37,797 nucleotides of DNA, taken from Rhypophila decipiens. Its lineage: Eukaryota; Ascomycota; Sordariomycetes; Sordariales; Naviculisporaceae. The DNA lies in NCBI GenBank assembly GCA_033297075.1, contig MU858315.1, positions 1 to 37,797 on the forward strand, written 5' to 3'. Positions 1 to 9,979 of this stretch are shown piece after piece (position 1 is the stretch's first letter; every line of letters starts with the position of its first letter). Position numbers and translations under genes: made by a program. The notes under the pieces were generated by a model. It was not told the DNA's origin. It worked only from the letters and a program-made list of their open reading frames with translations, and did not search any database.

Positions 1-726
1 GAGAGAGTTTGGCATCGTTTTTTAAAGCTTGGATAGCAAGGAACAAACGAGCTTCTTTTGAAGAGGATTCCATTTTTTTTGGTGGAGGAAATCAGGGTTG
101 AAGTTGGATGTAGTGAAAATGGGAGAAAGTGCGCAGCTCGGTGATAAAATACGTTATGTATATCTCTCTAGTCTGACTTGATGTGAATGCAGCTTCATCT
201 GTAATCCATGACAGACATGGGAGTAGTATGAAAAAACCCAGAGCCTGTTCTGCAAGCTAGAGAGTGGCTACCAGGAGAGCCTTCGTCCAACGACGTCTGA
301 TGACCGGGGGTACTAACCACCTAAGCTTAGGCACAAAGCAGCCCTGCAACTTGACGCTACCATCCTCGTTTGTTTGTTCAACTTGAAAGCCCAGGAAAAC
401 CACTGCCTTTTGGTATCGACCTGATCTAATTGCCAACTTGATCAGTTGGTGCACCAACCAAGAATCTGTTTTACATGGTTCAAAGTGTTCAGCCAACCGA
501 ACTATAGAAGACGTTTTTTTTCTTTGTGTAGGCGATGTTTTAAAACGAGTACAATCTTCCAACAGCACCTTCGCTTTGTGAGGCTGACATTTTTTGAGAA
601 GAAAGAACGCGATGGATAAATACTGCAAAAGAAGCCGATGTTCTTCAGCCTCTTCTTCCTCGTACTCTGCGAACCTTCACTTCCGAATACCATCAAAAAC
701 TCTCATCCCATTTAAAGCATTTTACC
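1..726. other. Left-edge region without a confident gene
   Basis: Two minus-strand open frames (257-628 and 502-696) lie here. The longer one has no ATG at its 5' end and would begin with TTG. Its C-terminal half reads as moderately protein-like, but it matches no family I know and no convincing splice sites join it to another exon. It could be a 3' exon of a divergent gene or chance. The rest of the stretch shows T-rich runs and nothing else I can assign. Confidence 0.4.
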
Positions 727-1929
727 ATGGACGAAATGGCTGCAGATAATTATGATACCATCAAGCACATGAAAATCGATTCCCCTGCTTCTGAGAGAAA
801 CTCAGCCCCGTCACCTGGTCACAATCAAGGATATGGATGCTGGCATCCCTGTCATTGCTGTCATGGCGCCCGGTGCAATCATCAACAAGTCGCTATAGAC
901 TGGATCTCTGATACAGAGGCTCAGCAGCGAATAGATCAGATAGCGGCTGACTTTTGCAGGCTTGTCAACTTGTGTCGAGACATGGCCACACCAGAAGTGT
1001 CAGCCGAAGATGACGCCGAAGAGAAAACCATCCCAGACCTCGACCATTCTGAGAAGGCCCTCCTGGAATCGCTGCACTCAAACTGGGAGATTATACGAGA
1101 GCTGAAAAATAAAGAGACCCCCCAAATCGAATTCCTCACAATCGCAAAGTGGTTCCTGGAGCATGACGACCGTGACAGCAACAAAACACCAGCGAGCTCA
1201 ACTTCGGAACTAGGTAGTGCTACGGAGGCTGTTTCGGATCAATTTCCTTCCCCTGAACCCCTCAGACTTCTGGAGCAAATTATTCAAGTTCGAAACAATC
1301 GTGTTCTCAAATGTGAGCAAGAAAGAAACGAGTCCAGCCGCCTTTTCTGGGACACTGAGCCAGGCCCCGACGCAGACGACGACAATATCCCAGATCACAG
1401 ACCAATTTACTATGACGAGTTCATCTGTAAACTTAGCTACCCCAAACAGAGGCCATTCGACCCCAAAAGTGTCAATCTCCCAAAACGCCTCGAAACTCTC
1501 AGGAGTTTCCGCTTCCGAGTGGCGATAATTGAGGAGCTCAACAACGACCATCTCTACTGGGAGAATTACGAAAAGAACGAATTCCCGGAGATATGGCGGG
1601 CCAGGATCAAAAGTAAAGGAGGGTACGCCGGTTTTTGGCGCTACAAAAAGGCCGATCACGAGAAATGGTTGCAGCATTTAAGGCAGCAGGAACTCAACAA
1701 GGCCAAGTGGTCGTTCAGATATTTTTATGCAGAGGCTGGTCTCAGGCGCTCCCTTAGGTGCATAATTCTTGGATATCCTAGGCACATGTTGAATGACGAG
1801 GAAAAGGCCGAGAGGGATGCGACTATATTGCACAAGACGTGCAAATTAGTGCGAGAACTGCCACAGACCCTGAGTAAGGGCGGGGAGAAGGGGACTTCAT
1901 GGATTGGTGGTATCGACTCAACGAAATAG
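727..1929 (+). CDS. Uncharacterised 400-aa protein with N-terminal Cys/His cluster
   Basis: This is a single uninterrupted 400-aa frame starting at an ATG (727) and ending in TAG. I do not recognise the family. The N-terminus carries a dense Cys/His patch at residues 38-52 (Cys 38, 42, 44, 45, 50 and His 40, 43, 46, 52) that could bind a metal. The rest is charged, mostly helical-looking and rich in Glu, Lys, Arg and Trp, with no signal peptide or membrane segment, so a cytosolic or nuclear protein is likely. The middle and C-terminal part (about 225-345) has well-spaced aromatic and charged residues such as WRARIK and FWRYKK, which argues for a genuinely folded protein rather than a chance frame. 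A second ATG four codons in is an alternative start. No intron is needed. Function unknown. Confidence 0.7.
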   Translation: MDEMAADNYDTIKHMKIDSPASERNSAPSPGHNQGYGCWHPCHCCHGARCNHQQVAIDWISDTEAQQRIDQIAADFCRLVNLCRDMATPEVSAEDDAEEKTIPDLDHSEKALLESLHSNWEIIRELKNKETPQIEFLTIAKWFLEHDDRDSNKTPASSTSELGSATEAVSDQFPSPEPLRLLEQIIQVRNNRVLKCEQERNESSRLFWDTEPGPDADDDNIPDHRPIYYDEFICKLSYPKQRPFDPKSVNLPKRLETLRSFRFRVAIIEELNNDHLYWENYEKNEFPEIWRARIKSKGGYAGFWRYKKADHEKWLQHLRQQELNKAKWSFRYFYAEAGLRRSLRCIILGYPRHMLNDEEKAERDATILHKTCKLVRELPQTLSKGGEKGTSWIGGIDSTK

Positions 1930-3487
1930 GGTAGAGAGATAAGGCCCCTTTTGTTTAGGAGGGCTGCGGACTGTAGAGATCTTATTGTCTTTGGGAACAA
2001 GAAAGAGCCTGAGGTACAATCACACTGGTTTGTTAGTTAGCTGGTTCTTCTAACAGGGGCTAGGTCAAAATCTCAGAATAATACACACATCACGCTACCT
2101 AGTAGAAAAGAAGAGGAGGTCTAACGGGACTGTCATGAACGTCAGTATTGTACAGAATCATATGATCCGGCGGCCTCATTACGGACTCATAGACCCTAAG
2201 AGTGATCTATCTTATGCTTTTTTTTAAGGGAATGAACAAGGTGTAGAACCCCTTCAAGCATCAGCCTAAAAGGCCATATGCATGGGACGTATACTGCCGC
2301 TCGTGTAACCAAAAAATGCGACGAGCGTCAATGTTAGCTTCTCTGATGATATGCTAATTGTCAGTGGCTTATATACGACCTCTTTCGAGAAAAACCTATA
2401 CGCTCCTTGCATTATGCTCGGGGGGTTTAGGTTAGGCAGGCCTGCGGCGGTGAATCTTTGACCGCGAGATCGACTTGGACTGCGACAATTTTCCAACAAT
2501 ACCACCCGACAAACACACCTAAAAGGGTATCGATTTGCACGTGCGTGTCTGAGTAATAGCCCGGCCCTGAATTTCGCTCCTAGCAGGTGAGAAGCTACCT
2601 TATAGTTGGCCATCGGTTGAGTCGGACCTTGTCCTTTGGTAATGGGTGGGGCATAGAACGAATGGTACTTTCATGATCTTCATGATCTGATTTCATAATT
2701 CGACCATGAGAGCATGACTTTCTGGGAAGGGCTGGTTGTCGAAGACTTGGGAGCTAACTACATCTCTCAGTATTCCTAGGCATAACAGGTCATGTACTAG
2801 AGTTGTTATATAATGTTGAAAACAAGAGAAATTAGTGACGTGAACTAAGAGAGTGGATGAAAAACTTGCCCAAGTAGCATCTTTTGATTCTAACTTCCTA
2901 AGCGAGGCGATGCGGGCAGCTTCCCAATACGGTGCCTGCTGCAGCTGTTAATATAACGAGAGACACTTGTTACTGATACTGTCCCCAATCAGAGAGGGCT
3001 CTATCCATGGACGAAGTTACATGTACGGTTACGGAGCAATCAATACCTGGTGTAACAACGCTTTGTAAGTGGATGTGTCATCGCGTAAATGATGATCTCA
3101 AGGGAGTCAGCCTTGATCATCGACTACTTACCACTCTGGGCAGTGAGATATCTTTGGGTGTCCCCTACCCAACGGCTCAGAATCCTGTTAAACTGGATTT
3201 CTGAAGTGGTTTCTCCCCCTACGCGCATGAACTAAAGTGGTAACGCAACCGAGCCGAGGGCTTGGTGTTGACGGCCCCCATTGACGCCAAGGGAAGGCGG
3301 ACGAGGGCCGATGAAGAAGCGGACGATGCGGCCGACTCCATGAGTTCGAAAAGGTATAAGAATGGCTTGAGATCCGGGGAAGACGGATATCTACTCAGCT
3401 CTACAGACTCGTCGACTCATCAGTTCTCAATACTATCTCCCTTATCAAAACCGTCAGACTAAGCCCGCACCGTCTCCCACCAACAAA
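1930..3487. other. Gene-poor spacer upstream of secreted-protein gene
   Basis: This stretch holds only short open frames (115 aa minus at 2266-2613; 65 aa plus at 3007-3204), none with recognisable domains or convincing splice partners. A TATA-like GTATAAGA near 3354-3361 lies about 130 nt before the ATG at 3488 and may serve the downstream secreted-protein gene. Otherwise I see nothing assignable. Confidence 0.4.
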
Positions 3488-4058
3488 ATGAAGCTCTCTA
3501 ACATCCTCGTCCTCCTTGTCTCTGGGGCTTCCAGCACTCTGGCCTCGCCAGTGCCTGAAGCGGCTCCCGAGCCCGTCCCTCTAGAAGACACCGTCAAGTT
3601 CGTCGAGGTTCCGGTGCCCAATCCCAGCACCAAAATCACCATCCAACGCCGCCAAAACCTCGTCGTCCAAGTCTGTGGCGGAGCGTAAGTGACCTATCAC
3701 CTCCACCTGCCTCGCAACATGGACCAAGCAAACCCCGCAAATATCGTCACTAACAACAAATGTTCTCCATTTCTTCTAAACCTAGTAACTGGCAAGCTTG
3801 CACAGATGTCAGTGTTTATGCCAACACCCACGTCACCCAGCCCCTCAACACCTTTGGAAGCTTCAACACCCGTGGTATGTTATCCATTCAAGAGTGTCAT
3901 ATGTTGTTTCTGACAGGCGGTCCTTCACAGGAAGCACCTGCCACTGCTACAACGGCGCCAGCACTTATTCAAACCCGTTTTCTGGCTCTTTGGGCAACGT
4001 CATGGCTAGCTGGGGCGACTTTTGGTTCTACAACTGCAAGCAGATTGGGTGTTGGTAA
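3488..4058 (+). CDS. Small secreted cysteine-rich protein (effector-like), 3 exons
   Basis: I join exons 3488-3684, 3786-3874 and 3931-4058 into a 137-aa protein. Introns start GTAAGT and GTATGT and end in TAG and CAG; phases match exactly. For intron 2 the nearer AG at 3916 would break the frame, so 3930 is used. Residues 1-19 are a signal peptide (KL...ILVLLVSG, cleaved near TLA-SP). An acidic, proline-rich propeptide follows, with a dibasic Arg54-Arg55 that fits Kex2 processing and would release an 82-aa mature chain. That chain has six cysteines (63, 71, 99, 101, 131, 136) and is rich in Trp, Tyr, Asn and Gly, ending in Cys-Trp. Six cysteines could form three disulfides. Such proteins are typical fungal secreted effector or antimicrobial-type candidates, but I recognise no named family and assign no activity. 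Confidence 0.75.
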
Positions 4059-4321
4059 AAGGCTGCACCGGGGTGTGGAGCTCCGAGCAAACAAAACTCA
4101 CACAAGTATCTGGCAAGTTCCAGGCTCCACGCGGTGGGTTGGCTATGATCTGGTTCTTCCTGACAGTCATTTTGTCCTTTATTCTATATATGCCATTGGC
4201 GACTAGGGTTCAACACCCGGGTCAATAAAACTACAGTTGCTGTACACTGAATGGGGACAATATGCCATGGATGAAGGCTTTAGCGTAGTTGGCGAAATCT
4301 TTATGTGCAATGACACGGCTC
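4059..4321. other. 3' flank of secreted-protein gene
   Basis: This is the 3' untranslated and spacer sequence between the small secreted protein and the inverted-repeat element. Only short overlapping frames are present and I see no further gene. Confidence 0.3.
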
Positions 4322-4802
4322 CGGTACTGCGGCAAATATTTAGGAGGATTCATACGTACACAACCGCTTTTTCATACGTACACAACAATCTGGACCTGCC
4401 AAGTGCCTGGCGGCTGACCTTTTTATGACCCACTTTTCCGTACAAAAAAGTCGTTTTCCGGGGTCAACACCCATCCATGACCACAATTACTCGCAAACAC
4501 AACACCCAATTGAACACATCGTCGTCAATTGCACACATCGCCGTCAATTGAACACATCGCCGTCAATTGAACACATCGCCGTCAATTGAACAAATCGCCA
4601 AGTCAATTGAACACATCGCTGTTAGGTGTAGTTGCGCCGGTGTAGTGGTGGTTTTGGCTTCATTGCTGGGACCCATGAAAGGGTGGCTTATTGTAGGAGA
4701 ACAGGCTATTTTTTCTTGCCGGCTGCCATGCGGGAAATGTTGTGTACGTATGAAAAAGTGGTTGTGTACGTATGAATCCTCATATTTAGCTTCGCAGTAC
4801 CG
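4322..4802. mobile_element. MITE-like element with 65-bp terminal inverted repeats
   Basis: The left arm (4322-4387) and right arm (4738-4802) are inverted copies of each other with only a few mismatches and small indels. Both begin CGGTACTGCG at the outer edge. Each arm carries two direct copies of CATACGTACACAAC spaced about 22 nt apart, resembling subterminal transposase-binding repeats. The 350 bp between the arms has no meaningful ORF but contains a six-copy tandem repeat (4507-4622). The size (about 480 bp), the terminal inverted repeats and the lack of coding capacity fit a non-autonomous DNA transposon (MITE). I could not identify an unambiguous target-site duplication, so the exact ends and the superfamily are undetermined. 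Confidence 0.65.
4507..4622. repeat. Six-copy 19-bp tandem repeat inside the MITE-like element
   Basis: The unit is CAATTGAACACATCGCCGT. Copies start at 4507, 4526, 4545, 4564, 4583 and 4604. Copies 3 and 4 are identical, copies 1, 2 and 6 differ by one base, and copy 5 has a base change and a 2-nt insertion. Each copy contains the palindrome CAATTG. The array lies centrally between the inverted arms. Confidence 0.9.
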
Positions 4803-4904
4803 TGACTGAAACAGTAATGTATTATACTATCAACAAGACATAAAAAAGACATAATCATAAACATGCACAACCATCTGCTATCCAAATTCACCCGCTCCAA
4901 CATA

Positions 4905-6152
4905 CTAGTAAGGATAGGCCCTTAGCTCATCCTCCTTACTCAAATCCAACCCCCTAGCAACCTGCTCGTCATGCTTCTTATCCAAATACTCCAGCAAAAT
5001 CTCGCCATACGTCTCCTTCCCCTTGTACCGACTAACATCATCCCCCCAGCTCCGAATCGCACTCGCCAATCGTCCGGGCACATAATCCTCCTGGGAAATC
5101 TCAGTAACAGGATGGAAATACGTCCTGATAGTAAACACCACCCCGCCCGACTTGGGCAATCTCCTCAGCGTCTGTCGTTCACTCCTAAAATGATGGTGCT
5201 CAATCGCCCGATTCTTCTCGCTCTTACTCCACGCCGGGTGCGCCTCATCTTCACTTCCCAAACTCCAGCTCCAGGCTAAATCGTCATCCACCTGAAAGAA
5301 GTAATTATTCCTGGCAACCATTTCCTCCGGCTTGACTCGTCGAAAGAAGTTCATCATGCCCTTTTCGAGTTTCTCCCGGAACTGTGGTACGTCTCCTGAT
5401 GTGTGCAGTTCCGACATGGACATGCCGAACTTTTCTTCCAGTCTCCAGAACCCGGGGAGAAACACGGCGCCAGCGAGGAGATAATATTGTCCGTCTGGCT
5501 TCTCGATCATTATCGCTAGGTCGTCTTGGACCAGTCGGGCGGCGGTGAGCATCGGGTCTTCTTGCAGCGGCCTATCCACCGTATTGAACTTTTCGCCTGA
5601 CCAAAGGTTCTCAATGCCCTTTTCAGTCTTGCGAAAGAGAGATGGGTACCGCGCGGGCAGGTACTCGACAAGATCTTCAAGAAGCTCGACAGCAGCGGGG
5701 TAGGCCTCTGGCGCGGTGCGGTAGCATTTCATGCCCCGTTCGGCGATGCGGCGCGCCTTGTCGGCGTGAAAGCGCGGGTAGTGGTTGTCCAGCTCGATCC
5801 AGTCCTCGTGTTTGACGCTGCGCAGGCCCATGGTCTGGTGGTATTTGGGGCCGTAGCGGAAGGGGCGGTAGGGGAGAGGTTTGGTTTCGGTTAGGGACCA
5901 GTTGGGGTACGGCTCTGGCGTGGGGAGCTTGAAAGGGGAGGGCGGCCAGACGCCGAAGGGGCGGGTCTCTTTCCTTGGACGACCTTTTTCGGGGGATGGG
6001 GATCGGACTTGGGAGGACTGTCGGGTTTGGCGTTTGGTGTAGATCGAGTAGGCGGTTAAGGAAAGGGTGAGGATGGCGAGGATCAGGCCTGCGACGGGCA
6101 GGCGGGGGTTCGCGAGGAGGGGACCCCATGATGGAGGTATTTTGAGATCCAT
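4905..6152 (-). CDS. DUF3445 / HODM alpha-subunit-like protein, membrane-anchored
   Basis: This is a single-exon 415-aa protein. Residues about 18-38 form one hydrophobic N-terminal segment, followed by a basic, Ser/Pro-rich linker and then a soluble domain. The domain shows the pattern I know from DUF3445 (heme-dependent oxidative N-demethylase-like) proteins: MGLRS near residue 108, WIELDNHYPRF shortly after, ERQTLRRLP near 328, then a VVFTIRTYF strand. The bacterial relative HODM uses heme to demethylate dimethylamine oxidatively. Whether the fungal protein has that substrate is unknown. The anchor suggests an endoplasmic reticulum or other membrane location with the domain on one face. 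A TATA-like TATAAG (minus strand; plus 6226-6231) lies about 75 nt upstream of the ATG. No intron is needed. Confidence 0.75.
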   Translation of the reverse strand: MDLKIPPSWGPLLANPRLPVAGLILAILTLSLTAYSIYTKRQTRQSSQVRSPSPEKGRPRKETRPFGVWPPSPFKLPTPEPYPNWSLTETKPLPYRPFRYGPKYHQTMGLRSVKHEDWIELDNHYPRFHADKARRIAERGMKCYRTAPEAYPAAVELLEDLVEYLPARYPSLFRKTEKGIENLWSGEKFNTVDRPLQEDPMLTAARLVQDDLAIMIEKPDGQYYLLAGAVFLPGFWRLEEKFGMSMSELHTSGDVPQFREKLEKGMMNFFRRVKPEEMVARNNYFFQVDDDLAWSWSLGSEDEAHPAWSKSEKNRAIEHHHFRSERQTLRRLPKSGGVVFTIRTYFHPVTEISQEDYVPGRLASAIRSWGDDVSRYKGKETYGEILLEYLDKKHDEQVARGLDLSKEDELRAYPY

Positions 6153-7101
6153 TTTGATGGCGATGTTCAGTACTCAATTTCTAGGAATCGAAACATGGAT
6201 TCTTTGAAGAAAAGAGAAGTTGAGTCTTATATCATGATGTTGTCGAGGTGGTATAAGTGGTGGTGGAGTCATGTGCGGTCGTGGGTTGCTGTTGGCGGGC
6301 CATGGCATAGATAAACAGACTGCGGTGTTATCTGCTATCGGGACTTCCTTACCCAATCTGGGCAAGTCTCCCAGGCGGGCACCCGGATTGTTGGTTGGTG
6401 GCGCACATCCCGGGAACCTGAGCCAACGGCTGCATGTGGGACAGGTGAGGGGCAATCGGGGACGAATTGTGTTCCAGAGAGCTGGGAAAGTCGTTACATG
6501 AGATTTTATGTCGTGGTTATCAATTCACGGCCAGATGAGGACTGAGGAAGGCAAGATGTGCATATTGGTGGAGCTGATGGATATATCCGCCAAGGCGCCA
6601 CCGGCAGTTACAGAGTTGTTCCGATTATGTCAGCAAGGCCTGACCCCCCTCGGTATCTGCTGGCCGAGATAAGCTCGGCACTCCAACCACCGACCACCAA
6701 GTGCCGCCCGTCCCTCGGACTTCAAACATTAGCTAAGCCATTCCAAGCTGAGACTTTAAAGATGTCCTACAAAACTGCACCTCGATTCAACGACGCTGCT
6801 CGGACTATTGATACCACGAGGATGCAAGACACAATCACACAGTGATCGACGGCAGTAGTGTCTCAATATCACCTCGCAGACGACTTAGTGTTTACCCCGC
6901 CTCCCGTCTTCCGGTCCGCTCCCACACCGGATGTCGAGCTGAATGACGGCAGGGGCAGGTTCACGATGGCTTAAAGACGAGAGTTCTCGGCCAGCTTTGG
7001 CTGATCGTCATTCCTCATTTTGCTCTCTCAAGTCTACCGGAGCACTGTTTTTACCTCTGGATACTTTGCCAACATAGACCCTCCTGGAATTGGCAGCCAA
7101 G
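6153..7101. other. Divergent intergenic region (DUF3445-like gene / esterase)
   Basis: This 950-bp spacer separates two divergently transcribed genes, so it probably holds both promoters. Only short unconvincing frames occur (76 aa at 6271-6501, 95 aa at 6558-6845). A TATA-like site for the minus-strand gene is at 6226-6231. No repeat or RNA gene was seen. Confidence 0.4.
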
Positions 7102-8129
7102 ATGTCACTCGGAGATTGGACTTTCAACGCCTTTCCGCCATTCCCGGCGACGGTCTATCCGAATAGCGCCCTCTGGAACGTCACCAGCGAAGCCAAGAAC
7201 AGAACATACCAAGTCCAAGTCTCGTGGCCATTTTCTTGGGAGTCTCGCGATGTGTCCAACAAATCGGCCCTGACACTGTTAGTATTGCCCATGTCCCCCA
7301 CACAGCCATAGCACAACTAACTTGCCATCACAGATACGTCCTAGATGGCAACGCAATGGGCACAACAGCCCACGAAGCGGTCCATCGCAGGGCACCTCTC
7401 TCCTTTGGCCAGCCCGACACCATAGTGGTCAGCATCGGCTACCCGCTGACCAACAACATCTACGACTTTATATACCGTTTCCAAGACTACAGCCCGCCGA
7501 TTCCAACCCCTCGCATTCCCGAAGCCCATGGCGATGAATTCCTGGCTTTCATCGACACCTCACTCCGTCCCTGGCTCCAGAGTACTGCTTTCCCCAATGT
7601 CGACTTTACCCGAGACGGTCTTTACGGCCACTCATTTGGCGGACTCTTCGCTCTCTATGCTCTTACGGTCGATGGTGGTCGCATGTTTGATACCTACATT
7701 AGTGCAAGTCCCGCCGTGGAGTGGCGCAATGGGACGATTCTGGAGATGCTGACCGATAGTCTCGGGAACGGGTCCAGTGCTGTCGCGACACCAGGTATCG
7801 GGGTCAGAGATACAAGGTCGAGTAACTGGGGAGGCTGTACGCCACCTGGGTCAGATGGCACGTATACCGACCCGGCACTGTTCATTACGTATGGCAGTCT
7901 GGAACAGTTCCCTGTCAAGAGGCGGACCGAGACGCAGGAACAGTTCTTGGTGCGGAAGAACTATTTTGGCCCGCTGAAGATGACGGATTACGTCCACGAA
8001 GTGTATGATGTTGCTAGTGCGAGCGGCAAGTTGAGAGATGTCACGTTGAAAGAGTACCCCGGGCAGGATCACTCTGGCGTGGCGGGGACGTCGATTATGG
8101 ATGGGATTGACTACTTTGTTGATTGGTAG
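7102..8129 (+). CDS. Esterase D / siderophore-esterase-like alpha/beta hydrolase, 2 exons
   Basis: Exons 7102-7277 and 7334-8129 give 323 aa. The 56-nt intron has a GTTAGT donor, a perfect ACTAAC branch site at 7315-7320 and a CAG acceptor; the splice restores LTL-YVLDGNAM in frame. The protein has the PF00756 (esterase D) plan: the YVLDGN strand near 60, RFQDYSPP near 108-114, the nucleophile elbow GHSFGG with Ser159, and a C-terminal GQDHSG with the likely catalytic His305. The RxxDYxPP-type segment is typical of the IroE/EstB group that hydrolyses ester bonds in siderophores such as triacetylfusarinine C. That specificity is inference; a general carboxylesterase is also possible. I chose the ATG at 7102 because the upstream in-frame codons begin with TTG. 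No signal peptide is visible, so the protein is probably intracellular. Confidence 0.8.
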
Positions 8130-8333
8130 ACAAGGAGACAAACATGTACAAGCCTATTGAGACAATGAAGAGTTTAGAGTATGTTGCTGGTATATTCATT
8201 CCCATGGTAATGAGAGTCCCGTCGCTATGTACCCATCCTTCCAATCCAAACCCGACCATTGATACCAAGCGAATGAACGCCAATCCATATTTCCCAGATG
8301 CCAGTTTTCCTATCCTATCCAACAGTCCAGTCC

Positions 8334-9979
8334 TTACTTGGAGAACCTCCACTCCTCAAAGCTCTTGATCCTCGATAACCTCAAATCCATGGAGCGTTGT
8401 TGTTGATCATCTCTCTGACCCGTGTTCTGCTCCTGGCCCGTAGTTGCCCAATCCATCCATGTCCTCGCAATCTCTGTCTCGGCGGCTGGTGTGTTCCCGT
8501 CATAACCTTCTTGGCTCCTGGTCCCACGACTCCCCGACGTCGACGTCCTCGTAAACTTCCTACCCATCTCCAACTCATCAACTTCTTCTCCACTACTACC
8601 AGAGCCATGATGTTTATTCATCTCTTCCAAGTCATGAAAACCCCTGTGTTGTCTCGCCCCCATGCCCAGTTCCAAAACGCCCATATTCATACCACCCTTC
8701 CCACCATGGCTTGAATCCCCATTCCCGTTTCTATTCCCAGGACAGTACTTGGTATTCCAGCCCGAGTCCCTAAAGCCGGCATCTAATCGGTTCTGAGTCG
8801 TAACCTTGACCTCCTTGGTCACAAAGATATGCCCCAGTATCTCGGAAGCAGAATCAATCATGTTCCGCCAAAAGATGGGTATACTCGCGCATATGCATGC
8901 CGCTGACGTCTCGAGCGCTGCCATGACGATCGAAACAGACCCATACCAGGTTGGATCGAACGTCGGCTCGGTGCAGGATTTATGCTGCACCATTGTGATG
9001 AAGCGCCACATTGCAAAGAGGTTCACACTGTTTACCATTAGTTAATTTTGCCAGTTTTTCTGAGGGGAGGGGAAGAGACATACAAAGCACCCATCACCAG
9101 TATCCCGACCAGCGCCATCTTGGTCTTTAGCGGCGTGCCAATCTGAAAATACAACGGCACAGGTAACCCCATGACAAGCAAGTCAAGCGCCATATTCACC
9201 GCGGCATGAGATTCATACGTCGCTTTAAACACGGAAACAAGCTGCGACCCATACGCATAACAAGTCGCCGGCTCGAAAAGCGGATCATCATAGTGATAGA
9301 TCTGTTCCCAGTACGAAGAAACAGGCACACAAGGGACCCAGGCCATTATACTGTAGGCTATGCCCCAGAGAGCCGTGAAGAGGATCAAAAAGCGGCAGGT
9401 CTTGTGGAGGGAGGAGGATGGGTGGTAGAGGCGTGTGTATTGGAGTAGGAGGGAGATTTTGATGAGTGCCGTGGACATGCTGTATGTTGCGTTTGCGACG
9501 TAAAAGGTTTGTTGGTAGGTTGCTATTTGGGTTTTGGAGAGGAGGATTATGTGTTGGCCCATTCCGTGGTTTGTTGCGAGGGCTACTGCTATTTTTCCGA
9601 TCGTCATTGTTATCTGGACCGGAGGTGTTAGTTGCACCGGGAAAGGTAGGTGAACGGGGGAGAGGGCAGGGAGAACGTACGAGGGAGAGTACGACGAATA
9701 GGTCGTCCCATCCGGGGGATTTTATGACATGGAAGCGAGCGTAGAGTCTGAAGCCGACACAGACCCATGACACGATCTAGATGAAGACTGTCAGTCTGGA
9801 CGTAGTGGTATTTTGGATCGGTAGATGGCGGGTATGGTCGATGTGCGACATACCAGGAACGAAATACACAAACCCAGGATGGTCTCTCGTCGGTTGAATG
9901 CCGGCACAGGCTCGTCGAGATTGTTGGCGAAACCAATCCTCCCCAACAAGGTGTCTTCGCTTCCTCCAAATAGCCCCAT
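8334..9979 (-). CDS. Rhodopsin-domain (PTH11-like) seven-TM membrane protein, 4 exons
   Basis: On the minus strand, exons 9979-9854, 9776-9681, 9613-9084 and 9027-8334 join in frame to 481 aa. Introns begin GTATGT, GTACGT and GTATGT; the second has an AACTAAC branch site. The joined product shows the signature of fungal integral membrane rhodopsin-domain proteins (PF20684): ETILGL in TM1, RLYARF in the first loop, GWDDLF before TM2, GMGQH after TM2, and about seven hydrophobic segments to residue about 315. A 165-residue hydrophilic tail follows, rich in Gly, Ser and Glu and including a GNRNGNGD stretch. Members are often called PTH11-like and proposed to act as surface sensors, but most are uncharacterised. 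The tail shows no recognised domain and could interact with signalling proteins. Confidence 0.8.

Noticed and set aside
257..628. 123-aa minus frame as a complete gene
   Set aside because: The frame starts with TTG, has no ATG or clear acceptor at its 5' end, and matches no known family.
2266..2613. 115-aa minus frame as a gene
   Set aside because: ATG-started but with no domain, no plausible neighbour and mixed composition; chance is more likely.
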